Source: Escallonia rubra
Taxonomy: Eukaryota; Streptophyta; Magnoliopsida; Escalloniales; Escalloniaceae
Length of the DNA stretch: 64,000 nucleotides
Assembly (NCBI GenBank): GCA_033065855.1
Contig: JAVXUO010002841.1
Coordinates: 62,001-126,000, forward strand
Reading direction: 5' to 3'
The translations under genes and the position numbers were made by a program. How positions within the stretch are numbered: position 1 is the first letter of the stretch; every line of letters starts with the position of its first letter. This document shows positions 21,251-33,640 of the stretch, piece by piece. Below the pieces are notes generated by a model. The model was given only the letters and a program-made list of their open reading frames with translations. It had not been told where the DNA came from and searched no databases.

Positions 21251-21986
21251 CTAAGTTATGTTGTACATGCAAACTTAAGGCTTACGTTGAAGGAGATAAC
21301 TCCTAAAAAATTCTATCCGACGCAATAACAAGAGCTCCAAAATTCTTAGTATAACAATTGGACATATAAAACTTAAGAATCTTGTTTTTTTTTTTTTTTT
21401 GTATTATTTTCTTTTTCTTCCCTATTTAACTCTTTGTTGTGATTTATTAGTAGAAAACTTGTAGGTATAATTTTCCAGATATTTGTAAACTTTTTAAAAC
21501 CAAGAAATCAATTACACACCTTCTAAAACTTTACCTAATCAATATGCTTATACAGTATGCCTTGATTTTGATTATTAAAACCTAAAAAATACTTTAAGAA
21601 AACAATATAAATTTTAATCCCCATTTTTCTAAATTTTATAAAACTAGGAAACCAACTTTACAGCTCTGAAATCTCTACATAATCCATGGATTTACATATT
21701 ATTAAAATCTTAAAAGCACTTAAAATAATCAAGATAAAATCTCTCAAATGTAAACAACGAAAATCATGTATGATATTAATGATTAACACTTTGTAATTTA
21801 AAAAGTAAGCTTTTCTTAACATATTTTTTTCTTTTTTTATCCCTTTTAGTTATGCAAAACATCATTCTATTGGTTTTGATGTTCTTTTGTTTTCTTTACC
21901 CTTACTAAAATTTACAGTGATTTGTTATTAAAAATTCATTACTAATTTGCCCATTTTTTGTAAACCTTATTGAACTGGAAAACCAT
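21251..21986. other. AT-rich stretch, no feature seen
   Basis: Past the last tail unit the sequence is AT-rich with T runs. I see no exon, terminus or RNA gene. Confidence 0.5.
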
Positions 21987-22740
21987 GTAGCGACCCGAAA
22001 ATTCCGGGCATTAACACCCTGAACTTTCGAAGCATTAAAATACTCACCCGCTCGATCAATCACTTAGTGACATAAAAACCTTGACTCAACTAGCAACTTT
22101 CAATATATATGTCAAAGCTTCTAATCGATGCAATACCTCAATTCCTTTAAAATAAATAGTCATAAACGAAAAGACCAAACTCAAGTTCGCGAAAAAAATA
22201 AAAAAATTAAAACTAAACAAAGCTTTCCCACCCACACAGTGGGTTCTACTAATAAAACAATGACAAACTACTCAAATTTCTCACTCAACCTCTAATCCAT
22301 CCCGAAGCAAGCTACTGGTCAACATTATCTGCAGAAAGGGAACAAAAGAGGGCCAGCTTTTGAGAGCTCAGTAAATTCGCTCAAGTACCTAGTGAAGGGA
22401 TTACGAAACGATTCGCATATTTAATCCATTAGATGAATTTTTAAAGAACTTCAAAATGAATACAATAGTTCGAAGACAATATTGGAGGAGTTTCAACTCA
22501 ACCCCTTCAATCAGATATCAAGTAATCATTTTTAGATACAAGGCAAACAGATTCCGGTGATATTGACATGAACACAAGGTAACTAACAAAGAGCAAAGCC
22601 ACACATGTACTGCACAAACAGATACACACAATATATGCTTATGTGCAAGTACTTGTCCATCAATGTACTAGCCTGTGTCCCACGTAGTAAGCACACCAAT
22701 ACATACCAATTCCCCCCCCCCCAAACCAATACATGTAGGT
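21987..22740 (-). mobile_element. Gypsy-type LTR remnant, minus orientation
   Basis: It starts TGTAGCGACCCG. For about 80 bases it parallels the reverse complement of the 3' end of the solo LTR at 57110-61198: GCATTAACAC, then CTCACCCGCTCGATCA. An internal segment, read on the minus strand, matches the TTTCTGCAGATAATG…CAGTAGC block of that family. The other end is not defined; the right limit given is approximate. Confidence 0.55.
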
Positions 22741-23756
22741 CCCTAAATGCACCTAGAGGGGTGGGGGGGGGGGAGGGGTTAAGCAGAAATTTTAAAACTT
22801 AACGTATAAGGTAATAACAAAAAACAACAAATACAGATCAACACAAGAATTTATACTGGTTCGGTCCCACCTGCCTATGTCCAGTCCCCGAGCACTCCAC
22901 ACTTGAAAGACTTACTCGAGCCTTTCACTAAACAGCTAGCTTCGGGTGCTAGCTCAAACCACAGTACAGATCCGAAGCCCTTTAAGGTTTCCAACAATTA
23001 CAGGTGAAAAGATGATTACAAATGAAATACAATTCACACCCCTTTATGAGTAGATATTACAATGAAAACAACAAAGCTAAGCTTTCTTAGGTGGGACATT
23101 CCCTAAGAGTTCAATTTGTAATATCATGTTTATTGTTAGAATTGTGTTAGATTAACCTTTTAGGTGTGTTATTCAAACAAATATGTGATTAGTATGTGAG
23201 ATCGTTTTTGTTTTGGTTGTTAGTGAGTACGAGGTATTGAAGGTGTGGAATATTTGGTTGCCCTACCTCTTCATGAGTCATAACGAAGTAAGCCAACCTT
23301 GAAATGCTCACGTCAAAAGCTGTGACTTCTATTGAACTATCCTTTTGCTATTTATGGGGGTTCCTGGCATGAGGAAAATCAGTAAGTTTAACAGGAACGA
23401 GGTAATATGGCACGTGATTATGGTGTTGCAACGTGGGTTACTTTGGCTAATTGAGAAACTTGTTTTATTGAAGAATATGTAAGATTGTTCTCCTTTTTGG
23501 TTAAGTCTATGAAGGATACTGGTATCTGATTCGTTTAAGAGGAAGAAGGCTGGTATGTTTTTCTCGATTTTGAAAGCATTGGCCCTATAAGCTAAAATTC
23601 TAAAGTAAGATCTTTGGCCTAATACTAGGATGCTTAGTTATGGTAAGGCTATTGCACTAAGATTCATTTTGTGCTCAGAATTAAGATCTGCCATCATTTA
23701 AGATTCTGAGAAAGTGTACTAAGATCGTTGCACAAAGATGGTGAGGTGAGTGCTTG
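22741..23756. other. Unassigned repeat-like sequence up to the CACTA element
   Basis: It holds a C-run/G-run pair (22709-22775), then a block (22840-23000) with ACTGGTTCGGTCCCACC and TCCAGTCCCCGAGC that reads like a common plant dispersed repeat, then nothing recognisable. No gene is supported. Confidence 0.4.
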
Positions 23757-24110
23757 CACTACAAGAAAAGAGGGAATTAGCGACGGACTTTTAGCGACGG
23801 ACAAAATTCCGTCGCTAAAAGTCCTTTCAGCGACGGATACAACCGTCGATGAAAATTCGTCGGTAAAACTATTTAACGACGGAAACATCCGTCGTTAAAA
23901 CATTTTACGGACATATTTTCAGTGACGGTGTTTTACCGACGAAATATACCGCCGTTAAATATTTTATAGGTTTTTTTAATTTTTAATGATTTTAAAAAAA
24001 TTTATAGGCGACGGAAACATCCGTCGGTAAAACAAACCGTCGGTGAAAGTAGGGTTTTTCCGACGGACTTTTACCGACGGCTGTGTTCCGTCGGTAAAGG
24101 TCTTAAAAAG
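23757..24110. repeat. 5' TIR and subterminal repeats of the CACTA element
   Basis: The words TTAGCGACGGA, TTACCGACGGA and their complements recur in direct and inverted order. In En/Spm such words are the binding sites of the TNPA-type protein; that role here is by analogy. Confidence 0.85.
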
Positions 24111-24994
24111 ACCAGATCCATCTGCTTTTCTTTCTCCCGTTTCTCTCTCTATTAACGCTCACCGGCGATATCTCCTCCGTTGCCACCTCTGTCGCCATCC
24201 CCGGCAACCCAGCCCCCGACGTTGGTATAGCCTGCCACCGCCACCGACGCCGCCACTGCCGCCCATCTTCAAAACCGGAGCACCACCGCCGCCACTGCCG
24301 CGCCGCCCATCTTCAAAACCTAGAGGTATGTGGGTTGTTTTTCGCTTCATGAAAATTGTAATGATCTTAATAATGAGTAATTGGGTTATTTGAGCGATTG
24401 TGGGTTATTTGAGCGATTGTATTTCCTTAGAAGGGATCCCAATCAGAATAGGGGATCATGAAGGGTGGTGATTTGTGAGGTTCAGTTTGGCTTAGTTTAG
24501 TAAACTATGAACTACAAACCAGAATTTTTAGTGTAGCACAAAATCCACACTGTTGAGGGTTCAATCAATAATGGGTGGTGATGACAGGTAGTGAGCCTAC
24601 TGGTCTAGACACTGAGGGAACTAGAAAATGGGTTTTAAGAAAACGAGATTAGTACATTTCATCCCGTGAGGCCAGAGGTTGCTTGGTTCATTTGCAATGA
24701 GAGCAAGATTTGAATTAGATTTTGATTTTCTTTAGCTTAATACAGTAATGAGAGGAAGATCTGATAATATAGGTGGTGATGCCGGTTGTCTTGTATGTAC
24801 TGCAAAATACCTTGCTCTTATATTGTTAGTTTTTCTTGTTTATTTCCATGTCTTCGTCCCCTCTTTTGAGGTCTCCTTGAATTTAATTAAACGTTCGACG
24901 TGCACTTGTATTGTTGGTTGAAGCTGTAGACTAGAGGTGGTTTGTTTGGTCTGTCAATTTGGTTTGGTTTTGGACAAAGGTTTATTGTTTGCTA
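24111..24994. other. CACTA leader, no gene
   Basis: A pyrimidine-rich leader (CTGCTTTTCTTTCTCCC) and a GC-rich CCGCC stretch to ~24320 are shared in style with the 2894 fragment, then plain AT-rich sequence. Confidence 0.5.
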
Positions 24995-25780
24995 GTATTA
25001 GTTGATGCCCTAATCCAACCAAACCCTAAACCCTAATTGAATCGAACCCTAAATTAAACTAATTAAACCCCTAATTAAACCCTAAATTGATTGCCCTAAT
25101 CCAACCGAACCCTAATTGAACCCTAAATTGAATGCCCTAATCCAACCGAACCCTAAATTGAACTAATTGAACCCTAAATTGAATGCCTCAAATCAACCGA
25201 ACCCTAAATTGAATCAATAGAACCCCCTAATTGAACCCTAAATTGAAGTAATTGAACCCTAAATTGAATGCCCTAATTGAATCGAACCCTAAATTAAACT
25301 AATTGAACCCCTAATTAAACCCTAAATTGATTGCCCCAATCTAACCGAACCCTAATTGAACCCTAAATTGAATGCCCTAATCCAACCGAACCCTAAATTG
25401 AATGCCTCAAATCAACCGAACCCTAAATTGAATCAATAGAACCCCCTAATTGAACCCTAAATTGAAGTAATTGAACCCTAAATTGAATGCCCTAATTGAA
25501 TCGAACCCTAAATTAAACTAATTGAACCCCTAATTAAACCCTAAATTGATTGCCCCAATCTAACCGAACCCTAATTGAACCCTAAATTGAATGCCCTAAT
25601 CCAACCGAACCCTAAATTGAATCAATAGAACCCCCTAATTGAACCCTAAATTGAAGTAATTGAACCCTAAATTGAACCCTAAATTGAATGCCCTAATCGA
25701 ACCGAATCCTAAATGAACCCTAAATTGAATGCCCTAATACAATCGAACCATAAATTGAAATAATTCAAGCGCATCGGATA
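24995..25780. repeat. CCCTAAATTGAA-type tandem repeat inside the CACTA element
   Basis: Dozens of CCCTAAATTGAA / CCCTAATTGAA / CCAACCGAACCCTAA words, with a higher-order period of roughly 220-240 bases (the block with TCGAACCCTAAATTAAAC starts near 25036, 25280 and 25502). The CCCTAAA core looks like plant telomere repeat, but the spacing is irregular. Confidence 0.85.
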
Positions 25781-26094
25781 TGTGAATTTTGAACAATTTT
25801 TTCCCATTTGAACATTGATCATTTGTTTGATAATTTTAGGTTGTTAATTGTGCGTTTTAGAATTGTGATTATTGATCGATGATTTTAGGTTATTAGCTGT
25901 GCATTTGAAGTAATTGCGATTATTAATTGACGATTTTAGGTTGTTAATTGATGATTTTAGATTGTTAATTGTGCATTGAGCATTTGAGATATTGAGATTA
26001 TTGACGGAGGAGGGGACCTAATTGGATTGAATGTGTGATTTTTGTTAATATTTATTGCATTGAGCATTTGAGAATTGAGAATTGAGATTGTTGA
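25781..26094. other. Short ATTGA/TTAGG-rich spacer
   Basis: It contains irregular repeats of GATTTTAGGTTGTTAATTG and GAGCATTTGAGA. No gene. Confidence 0.45.
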
Positions 26095-26640
26095 CGGAGG
26101 ATGGGACCCAATTGGATTGAGATACCTATTAGTTAGCGCAGACACGGACACCACGTCTGATCGACGATGTTCGACATTTAAAAAACAAATTAACGTATGC
26201 CGATGTGTCTGGAGGTGCGTGTTGGTGGGCGTCGGACACGTGTCCAAAGGCGTCGGACACGTGTCGGTATGTGTCGGACACGTGTCCGGAGGTGTCAGAC
26301 ACGTATCGGACACCATATCGACACCCTATATGAGGTGTCGGAATTGAGGTTGTTCACGGAGGATGAGACCCAATTGGATTGAGATACATGTTAGTTAGCG
26401 CAGACACGGACACCACGTTTGATCGACGGTGTCCAGCATTTAAAAAACAAATTAACGTATGCCGATGTGTCTGGAGGTGCGTGTCGGTGGGCGTCGGACA
26501 CGTGTCCGAAGGCGTCGGACACGTGTCCAGAGGCGTCGGACACGTGTCGGTATGTGTCGGACACGTGTCCGGAGGTGTCAAACATGTATCGGACACCATA
26601 TCGACACCCTATATGAGGTGTCGGAATTGAGGTTGTTGAA
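26095..26640. repeat. Two ~263-bp direct repeats carrying GACACGTGTC arrays
   Basis: The repeats begin near 26095 and 26358 (ACCCAATTGGATTGAGATAC). Each contains a run of 21-bp units centred on the palindrome GACACGTGTC, which includes the CACGTG G-box: three exact copies in the first repeat and four in the second. Units alternate TCCAAAGGCGTCG, TCGGTATGTGTCG and TCCGGAGGTGTC spacers. The open frames on both strands here are products of the repetition. Confidence 0.9.
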
Positions 26641-26689
26641 TGTGCATTAAATTTAGGTTAGTTAGGTTAATGCGACGTTTTTAGCATGC

Positions 26690-27440
26690 ACCCCCTGGAA
26701 TCTAATCGGGGCTCCAGCACTGGCTATAATTAGCCCTAATTAGTCCTAATTAACAATATTTTAGTAAATCAATTAATCCTAATTAGTTTTAATTAACCCT
26801 AAGAACCTAATGAAATTCAAATTAGCTGTAATTACCCCAAATTAGCCCAAATGAACCCAATTATGCGCATATTGATTGTAGTTAGCCTAATTAGTCATAA
26901 TTTGCACTAACATAACCCAATTACGCCTAATTAGCGCTAGTTAGGACTAATCAACACTACTCGGCACCATCAAAACCCTAATTAGGACTAAATAACCCTA
27001 ATTAGTCCTAATCAACCCTAATTAGCTATAATTATTCGAAACTAGCCCTCATTAACATTAATTAGCTCTAACATAACCCAATTAAGCCTAATTAGCCCTA
27101 ATTAGGACTAATCAGCACTACTCGGCACAATTAAACCCTAATTAGGACTAAATAACCCTAATTAGTCATAATCAACCCTAGTCAGCTATAATTATCCGAA
27201 CTATCCCTCATTAACATTAATTAGCCCTAACAAAACCCAATTAAGCCCAATTAGCCCTAATTAGGACTAATCATCACTACTCGGCACAATTAAACCCTAA
27301 TTAGGACTAAATAACCCTAATTAGTCCTAATCAACCCAAATCAGCTATAATTAATAATCATAATTAACCCTAATAACCCAGTTAGCCCTAATTAGCCCTT
27401 GTACATCCCATAATTACTCCATGTTGCCCAGAGATGGTTC
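26690..27440. repeat. AATTAGCCCTAATTAGGACTAA tandem block
   Basis: Short words CCCTAATTAG and ATTAGGACTAA make a block with a ~160-bp higher-order unit; CACTACTCGGCAC recurs near 26955, 27115 and 27275. It lies between the G-box repeats and the transposase gene. Confidence 0.85.
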
Positions 27441-28140
27441 AATTACTCGTTGTTTACAAACCCTGCCTTCTTTATATTAATTGTTGTTTTGAGAAGTCCA
27501 TTGGCAACGAGATGGTTCAACTCGTTGCCAACGAGTTCTATTTAATGTGGAATTGGTAACATATGGAACAATCTTTCTGCAGTTTTGATATTTCGGAAAG
27601 ATTCTTGCATATCTTATCAATTTCTGAACGCATGCATGCATAGAAACCCTTAGTTCCCGTTCAAAGGTACTCATTACAAAGTAATGCCTTGTAATGAGCC
27701 TTTGGATGTCCAGTTTGGACAGTTTGGAAAAGCTAATTGTTTATAAAACAGTGTTTTGACTCATGCTTTATGTTCTATGTCGTGGATATTTGGTACACGT
27801 TCTCGTGTGTTTCTCCGGGTGCATACAGATCTGGTGTTCTAACATCCGTCAAACCTTCCTGAGCAAGGTTAGATGAATGTTAGAACACCTAATCGATGTG
27901 GTGTACTTGGAGAAATGCGGGGAGGTGCTGCCGAATTTTCCACAGACATGGGACTAAGCATGAGTTATTCACTGTTTTATAAACATGTGCTTTTCTGAAT
28001 GGGATAGGACCACTACCTGTTCAAGAGTGTAGGAGAAATATGTAGACATGTTGTAACATTCATGCATTGATATTTACATCGGCAATGCCTAATCACTGGT
28101 CATTATTGAAGGTGGTATACAGTACGATAATTCAGTCGTC
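27441..28140. promoter_or_regulatory. Region upstream of the TNP2-like gene
   Basis: It contains an inverted repeat at 27833-27889 (GGTGTTCTAACAT … ATGTTAGAACACC with an inner AACCTT/AAGGTT pair) and a CAACGAGATGGTTCAACTCG duplication near 27507. It must hold the promoter or 5' leader of the transposase, but I cannot place a TATA box. Confidence 0.4.
27833..27889. repeat. Imperfect hairpin in the CACTA element
   Basis: Perfect 13-base outer arms (GGTGTTCTAACAT / ATGTTAGAACACC) enclose a partly paired centre. It lies ~250 bases before the transposase start codon. Confidence 0.7.
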
Positions 28141-31100
28141 ATGTCAGTCGATCGAAGTTGGATGAAAAGGAAGAATGCTGAAGATTTTGAGTGTCGCGTT
28201 GACGAATTTCTCGACTTCGCTTATGCGCATCCTGCACATGTTGACCTTGATAAGATAAGGTGTCCGTGCGGTAGATGTGAGTTGTTGCACTGGAGAAAAA
28301 GAATTGAAGTAAAATGGCATCTTCGTCGGTACGGTTTTATGGGTGGATACACAAGGTGGACGCAGCACGGGGAAACGATAGTATTGTCGTCCAACCTGGC
28401 TAGTCAAACTGAAGTTAGGGAGGAGGCACGATATGATTTTCGAGATATGATTATGGATGCTGGGCATGCTAATGTTGACTGGGGTAACGACAGTCCACAA
28501 CCGCCGAACGAGGGGGCTCATCAGTTTTATGAGTTGTTGAGAGCTGCGGAAGAGCCGCTGTGGGATGGAGCTCCGAAACACACACGGCTGTCTGCGGTTA
28601 GTAGGTTATTACAGTTGAAATCAGACCACGGGCTGAGTGAGAAAGGTTTTAACGAGTTTGTTACCTTCATCAAAGAAATACTGCCCGAAAGTGAAAAGCT
28701 ACCGCCGTCGTACTATGACGCGAAGAAGATGATGAGGAAACTTGGGTTGAGCTATGACCGGATAGATGCGTGCAATAACGATTGTGTATTATTCTGGAAA
28801 GAGAATAAGGATTTGTCATTATGTCCAGTATGTGATCATTCGAGGTACAAACCGGACAAAGGGAAGAAGAAAAACATTGCATGGAAGATATTGCGATATT
28901 TCCCGGTCACACCACGGCTTCAGAGAATGTACTACTCCTCCAGTACGGCTGAACATATGAGGGCTCACCGTGAGACTCGCAGCAACGATGCCGATGTGCT
29001 GACACACCCAGCTGATGGAGAGGCGTGGAAGGAGTTTGACCGCAGGCATCCAGTCTTTGCTCAGGAAGTTCGGAATGTTAGACTTGGTCTGGCAACCGAT
29101 GGGTTCAACCCTTTCGGTCAGTCTACCACGCCTTACTCCTGTTGGCCTGTTATTATTGTCCCTTACAACCTTCCACCAGGCATGTGCATGAAGAAGCCGT
29201 ATATGTTCTTGTCGTTGCTTATTCCGGGGCCGAAGAGTCCCGGTAAGGACATAGATGTGTATTTAAGGCCGTTGATTGATGAGTTAAAACAATTATGGAA
29301 TCATGGAGTCGAAACATATGATGCATCCCTTAAACAAAATTTTCAGATGAGGGCTGCTTTGATGTGGACTATACATGATTTCCCCGCATTGGGAATGACG
29401 TGTGGCTGGAGCACACATGGGAAGCTAGCATGCCCTGCTTGTATGGGCGTGAACCCCGGTCATACGTTAAAGCACGGCGGAAAGGCCTCGTGGTTCGGAT
29501 GTCACCGTAAGCTTTTGCCACCGGGCCATCAGTTTCGTAGGCAGAAGGATAAATTTGACGGGACAATCGAGCGTGAGGTTGTCACACTGGACTACCCATC
29601 TGGTGAAGAAGTACTCTCACACCTGGAGGCACTTGATACTGACATACCACACGGTAAGGGTGTGCCGGATCAGAAGATTGCAGGGTTCGGGAAAGAGCAC
29701 AACTGGAGAAAATTTTGTATCTTCTGGGAGTTAGCCTACTGGAGGACGCTCGTTATCCGAAACAACATGGATGTGATGCATATTGAGAAGAACGTTTTTG
29801 ATAATGTGTTCAACACAGTGATGAATGTCAAGGGCAAATCGAAAGATCACCTTAAAGCGAGAAGGGATCTACAACAGTTGGGTGTACGCCGTGAATTGCA
29901 TCCTCGGACAGTCAGTGGGAGGACCATACTTCCGAAAGCACCTTACTGTCTAGACAAGAAACAAGTGGAGAAGGTCTGTCAGTGGGTTAAGAATTTGAAG
30001 CTTCCGGATGGGTTTGCGTCCAACATATCTCGTTGTTGCAATGTATCGGAATGCAAGTTCCAAGGGATGAAGAGTCACGACTGCCACGTATTCATGGAGA
30101 GATTCATTCCTATTGCCTTCCGGGGACTGTTGCCACGGGTTGTTTGCGAGACTTTGACTGAATTATCTCATTTCTTTCGAGATATATGCTCTTCTACGAT
30201 CCGGGTGAGTAACATGGAAGTGCTTGAGAAGAACATTGTGGTGACGATTTGCAAGCTGGAGAAAATCTTCCCACCTTCGTTCTTTGATTCAATGGAGCAT
30301 CTGCCTGTTCACTTGGCATATGAAGCTAAGATGGGTGGACCCGTGCAATATCGGTGGATGTATCCCTTCGAGAGGTAATCCTTAAATTGTTACAGTTGTT
30401 CGTTTACACTTAATGCGACATCTGTTATCATTGATATTCCACCTAACTCGATTCGCTAAACTTCTAGGTTCATGTTCCATTTAAAGAAAAAAGTCCGTAA
30501 TAAGGCTCGGGTTGAGGGCTCAATTGCGGAGGCTTACGTAATGGAAGAACTTGTAAACTTTTGTAGTCAATATTTCGGGCCTATTGTTGGTACGAGGTTA
30601 AATCAACTAGGCCGAAATGATCCCGGAGCAAGCACAAATTTGGAAGGGCAATTGTCAATATTCAAGCAGTCAGGTAGTCCGTTCGGCCGAACGTATACTC
30701 GATGGCTAACAGATGAAGAGTACAGTGCTGCAACAATATATGCCCTTCTAAATTGCGATGAAGTTTTGGCATTCGTTGAGTAAGTTAAAGTCTTAATTCA
30801 CTTACATTGCTGTACATAATTGAAAGTGTGTGTTAGCGAGTCAAATCCATATTGGTTTGCGGTGAGTTCGATGCGGAATCTTTAATCACTGATCCCGCTG
30901 GACTTGAATCTCATCGGAAATCACAATTTGTACAGTGGTTCAAAATCCGTGTAAGATTATTTAACGAAATTATATTATGTGTTATATACAGTTCTGTGGC
31001 CAATTAGTATACTGATTTATCCTTAATTTTTACCGTCATCTACAATAGGTTCAGTCAATGGATAGACCAGTGGCCTCCTGCTTGAAATTACTAGCCGAAG

Positions 31101-31798
31101 GCCCTAACAAACAAACATCCTGTTACGGAGGCTATATCATCAACGGGTTTAGGTTTAACGTAAAAGATGATGACCGAACAAAACAAACCCAAAACAGTGG
31201 AGTCTTGGTCAACGGCGACTGTTATGCCGAGAATTGCATGGATTTTTACGGAGAGCTAGATGAGATTGTTGAGCTAACATATCTGGGTTCCCAAAACCGC
31301 CTGGTAATGTTCAAGTGTACGTGGTTCGATGTCACATGCAGTAGAGGAATCCGTGTTAGCTCTCAAGGGATTGTAGATGTCAATGTCAAGTCAAGACTTG
31401 CATCAGACGAGCCCTTTGTGTTTGCTAGTCAAGCTGTACAAGTCTTTTACGCGGAGGACGTCGCCAATCCCAAATCTCATTGGTATACAACTATCAAGTC
31501 CAAGAAATTGCCCGTGACATATGACAGTGAGCTAGACTCCTTTCAAGCCGACCAACCACGTGTCTTGTTCCCTGTTGAGGTCAACAACGAGGAGGACGAT
31601 CTTCCTCTTCCAACAACACTTCTTGTGGGAGAAGAAGTCGTAGATGATGACGCGGAAGACGTTGAAAGTGTTGGAGATGATGTGACCGAGTCTACTGATG
31701 AAGAGGATGAATTAGAAGATGAAGAGGACGACGAGTCCCACGAAGAAGAGGGCGACGAGGAAAGTGATGAAGATGATTCGCAAACTGAAAATGATTGA
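28141..31798 (+). CDS. TNP2-like CACTA transposase (four exons)
   Basis: This is the likely catalytic transposase that cuts and moves the element in the nucleus. Exons: 28141-30374, 30468-30779, ~30866-30950, 31049-31798. The N-terminus has the transposase-associated zinc-binding type domain (DRSWM…, CPCGRC at ~42, WHLRRYGFMGGYTRWTQHGE). The tnp2 family core (PF02992) follows with LATDGFNPFGQ at ~318-328 and IPGPKSPGKDIDVYLRPLIDELK. A DUF4218-like part spans the first intron (PVQYRWMYPFER / FMFHLKKKVRNKARVEGSIAEAY). The last exon is DUF4216-like (GYIINGFRFNV…) and ends in a very acidic tail (EEDELEDEEDDESHEEE). Junctions 1 and 3 are clean. The acceptor of exon 3 seems damaged: the frame needs a splice just before GTTCGATG, but TGCGGTGA stands where TGCAG would be expected. 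So the gene may be inactive or may use another acceptor. Confidence 0.85.
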
Positions 31799-31971
31799 CT
31801 TGTAATGTTGTAACATCACGGGAAAACTGTAGTAACATTTTAGAACTTGGTGTTTATTGATGTGTTTTTGCACATCCGTTATATATATATATATATATAT
31901 ATATAGTGCCGATGATGATTTATGCCTAAATTATTATTTTTCACGTGTTAATGTCTTTGTATATAATCTAT
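31799..31971. terminator. 3' flank of the transposase gene with (AT)n
   Basis: An AT-rich spacer with an (AT)n run at ~31880-31905 separates the two CACTA genes. Polyadenylation of the first gene is probably here; no single signal can be singled out. Confidence 0.35.
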
Positions 31972-33640
31972 ATGAAGTCAGATATGGATAGGATACTAGC
32001 TATTCGTGGCCGGGCTGGACGCCGAGCTGCTTCCTCCCTGGTTGGTCCCCCCTCGTCATTGCCTACTGATGACGAGGCACAGAGTGATCGCGCATAGCCA
32101 TCGGGGGCCCAGCCTCTGCCGTCGCCGTCACCGTCACCCCAGCCCCAGCCATCGCCGTCGCCCCAGCCCCAGCTCCAGCCGTCGCCCCAGCCCGACGCAG
32201 ATTCATCCCACACGCGCGTGCATTCTCCATCTTCCGTGGGTTCTACCTCAGGTATAGTTGATAACGGTGTTTCGTACATTTTCGCTAGCCTTATATTTGA
32301 ACTGTATTAATGTCTGTGTTTTGTAGGATCTCGACGAGGCCGTGGTCCGACACGCGGGGTACGCATCGACCCCCAGCGTAAACAGAGAGTTACGCTCACG
32401 CAGGAGGGCCTGTAAGTACTAAAAATATCACCTCATGCCTTATATTTAAAATTTTGGGGTGTTAATTTATATTTGAACTGTATTAATTAATTTAATTACT
32501 TCTTTGGCAGGATCCTGGAGAATATGGCGAGGACGAAGATCGGCGTTCTTGTGAAGGGCCGATTCTTCGAGCCACGCCTGTACTGGAAGGACTGGGATGC
32601 CGCTGCGAGGGAGGCCCTATGGGAGGAGTGGCTGGTACGGTGAAGTATTTTTTTCAGCGTTAGTAAATGTTAAATTACAGTTTGTTTTATGTTGTTAATT
32701 TGTGTTATTGAATGCCTTACAGGAGGGGTTCACGTTTGACACGCCTCAGCAGCAGGTACTGGGGCAGCAGGCTTTCTTTGCCTACATCGGCAAGAATTAC
32801 CGCCGATGGCTCTACGATGCACGGGACCGGGCGAAGAAGGCGCTGCCCGCGGGTGCCCCGATGACGGAAATGACGAGATATCCCCCACATTGGATATCTC
32901 ACCGTGTATGGGGGGAGATGATAGATCGGTGGGCTGCGGATCCAGGTTGGGACGCCAAGAGTAAGAGCGGGGCTGAGAACAGACAGAACAGAGATCCGAC
33001 GCACACGGGGGGGTCGGTGCCACACGACATCGTCCGACACATGAACGCGGTCGAGCACCCAGATCTGGAGGAGGATGAGGTCATAGCTCTGACCTATACT
33101 CAGACGCACGTGCGGAAGAAGGACAAGGACGAGACGCACCGGGCGGGCGACTATATTTCAGATATTGCCCGGCGGATCGATGTGAGTCAATTTATTTAAG
33201 TTGTTAATGTTTTTTCTGTTTATCCTCAATGTCTGTTTCGTTAATTAATGCCCTAACATATCGTTAAACCACTATTTTTGCAGGCCTCGTATGAACAGCT
33301 AAGGGGGTCCAAGCAGCAGTCCGGACAGCCATCAGCGTCCACTAGTATGGCTGCGAGTACTAGGGGGTTGAAGCGATGGCTGGATACGCCGGAGGTCGTG
33401 AATCGGCCGAAAGGCCGCATACGCGGCCTGCCTAGCACGACTGCTCGTGCCGTGATAGGAGCGTCCTCACCCCCTGCTGCCCCTCCACAGACACCGGCTC
33501 CTCGTCCTCAGTTGGACGACGAGGAGATCCAGCGCATTGCTACGGTGGTGGTGAGGATGATCAGGGAGCAGGGCACTGCTGGACAGGCCGAGCCGGCCCC
33601 GGATCAGCAGGATTCAGATCCGGGACTCGGGAACCCCTGA
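31972..33640 (+). pseudogene. Second CACTA gene (TNPA-like, Transposase_24-like), one in-frame stop
   Basis: Five exons: 31972 (ATG; a second in-frame ATG at 31984)-32251, 32327-32411, 32511-32634, 32723-33181, 33284-33640. All have GT-AG sites and consistent phase. The product starts with an Arg-rich segment (IRGRAGRRAASSLVGPP), then a Pro/Gln-rich PSPQPQ linker, a GSRRGRGPTRGVRI patch, and the conserved region (VLVKGRFFEPRLYWKDWD, then WISHRVWGEMIDRW, then a THTGGS box). The PF03004-type plant transposase family has this pattern. The C-terminal exon has a helix with EEIQRIATVVVRMIREQ. A TAG at 32095-32097 interrupts exon 1 after DEAQSDRA, in the same frame as the rest; a CAG-to-TAG change would explain it. 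TNPA-type proteins bind the subterminal repeats. GC content and C/G-ending codons are much higher than in the surroundings. Confidence 0.8.

Noticed and set aside
24995..25780. Interstitial telomere
   Set aside because: CCCTAAA words are irregularly spaced and mixed with TTGAA spacers. There is no run of perfect telomere repeats.
26075..26650. Frames on both strands in the GACACGTGTC repeats
   Set aside because: A 21-base repeat is open in several frames by construction.
31968..32279. 103-codon minus-strand frame rich in Gly/Trp
   Set aside because: Complement of the PSPQPQ-coding exon of the second CACTA gene.
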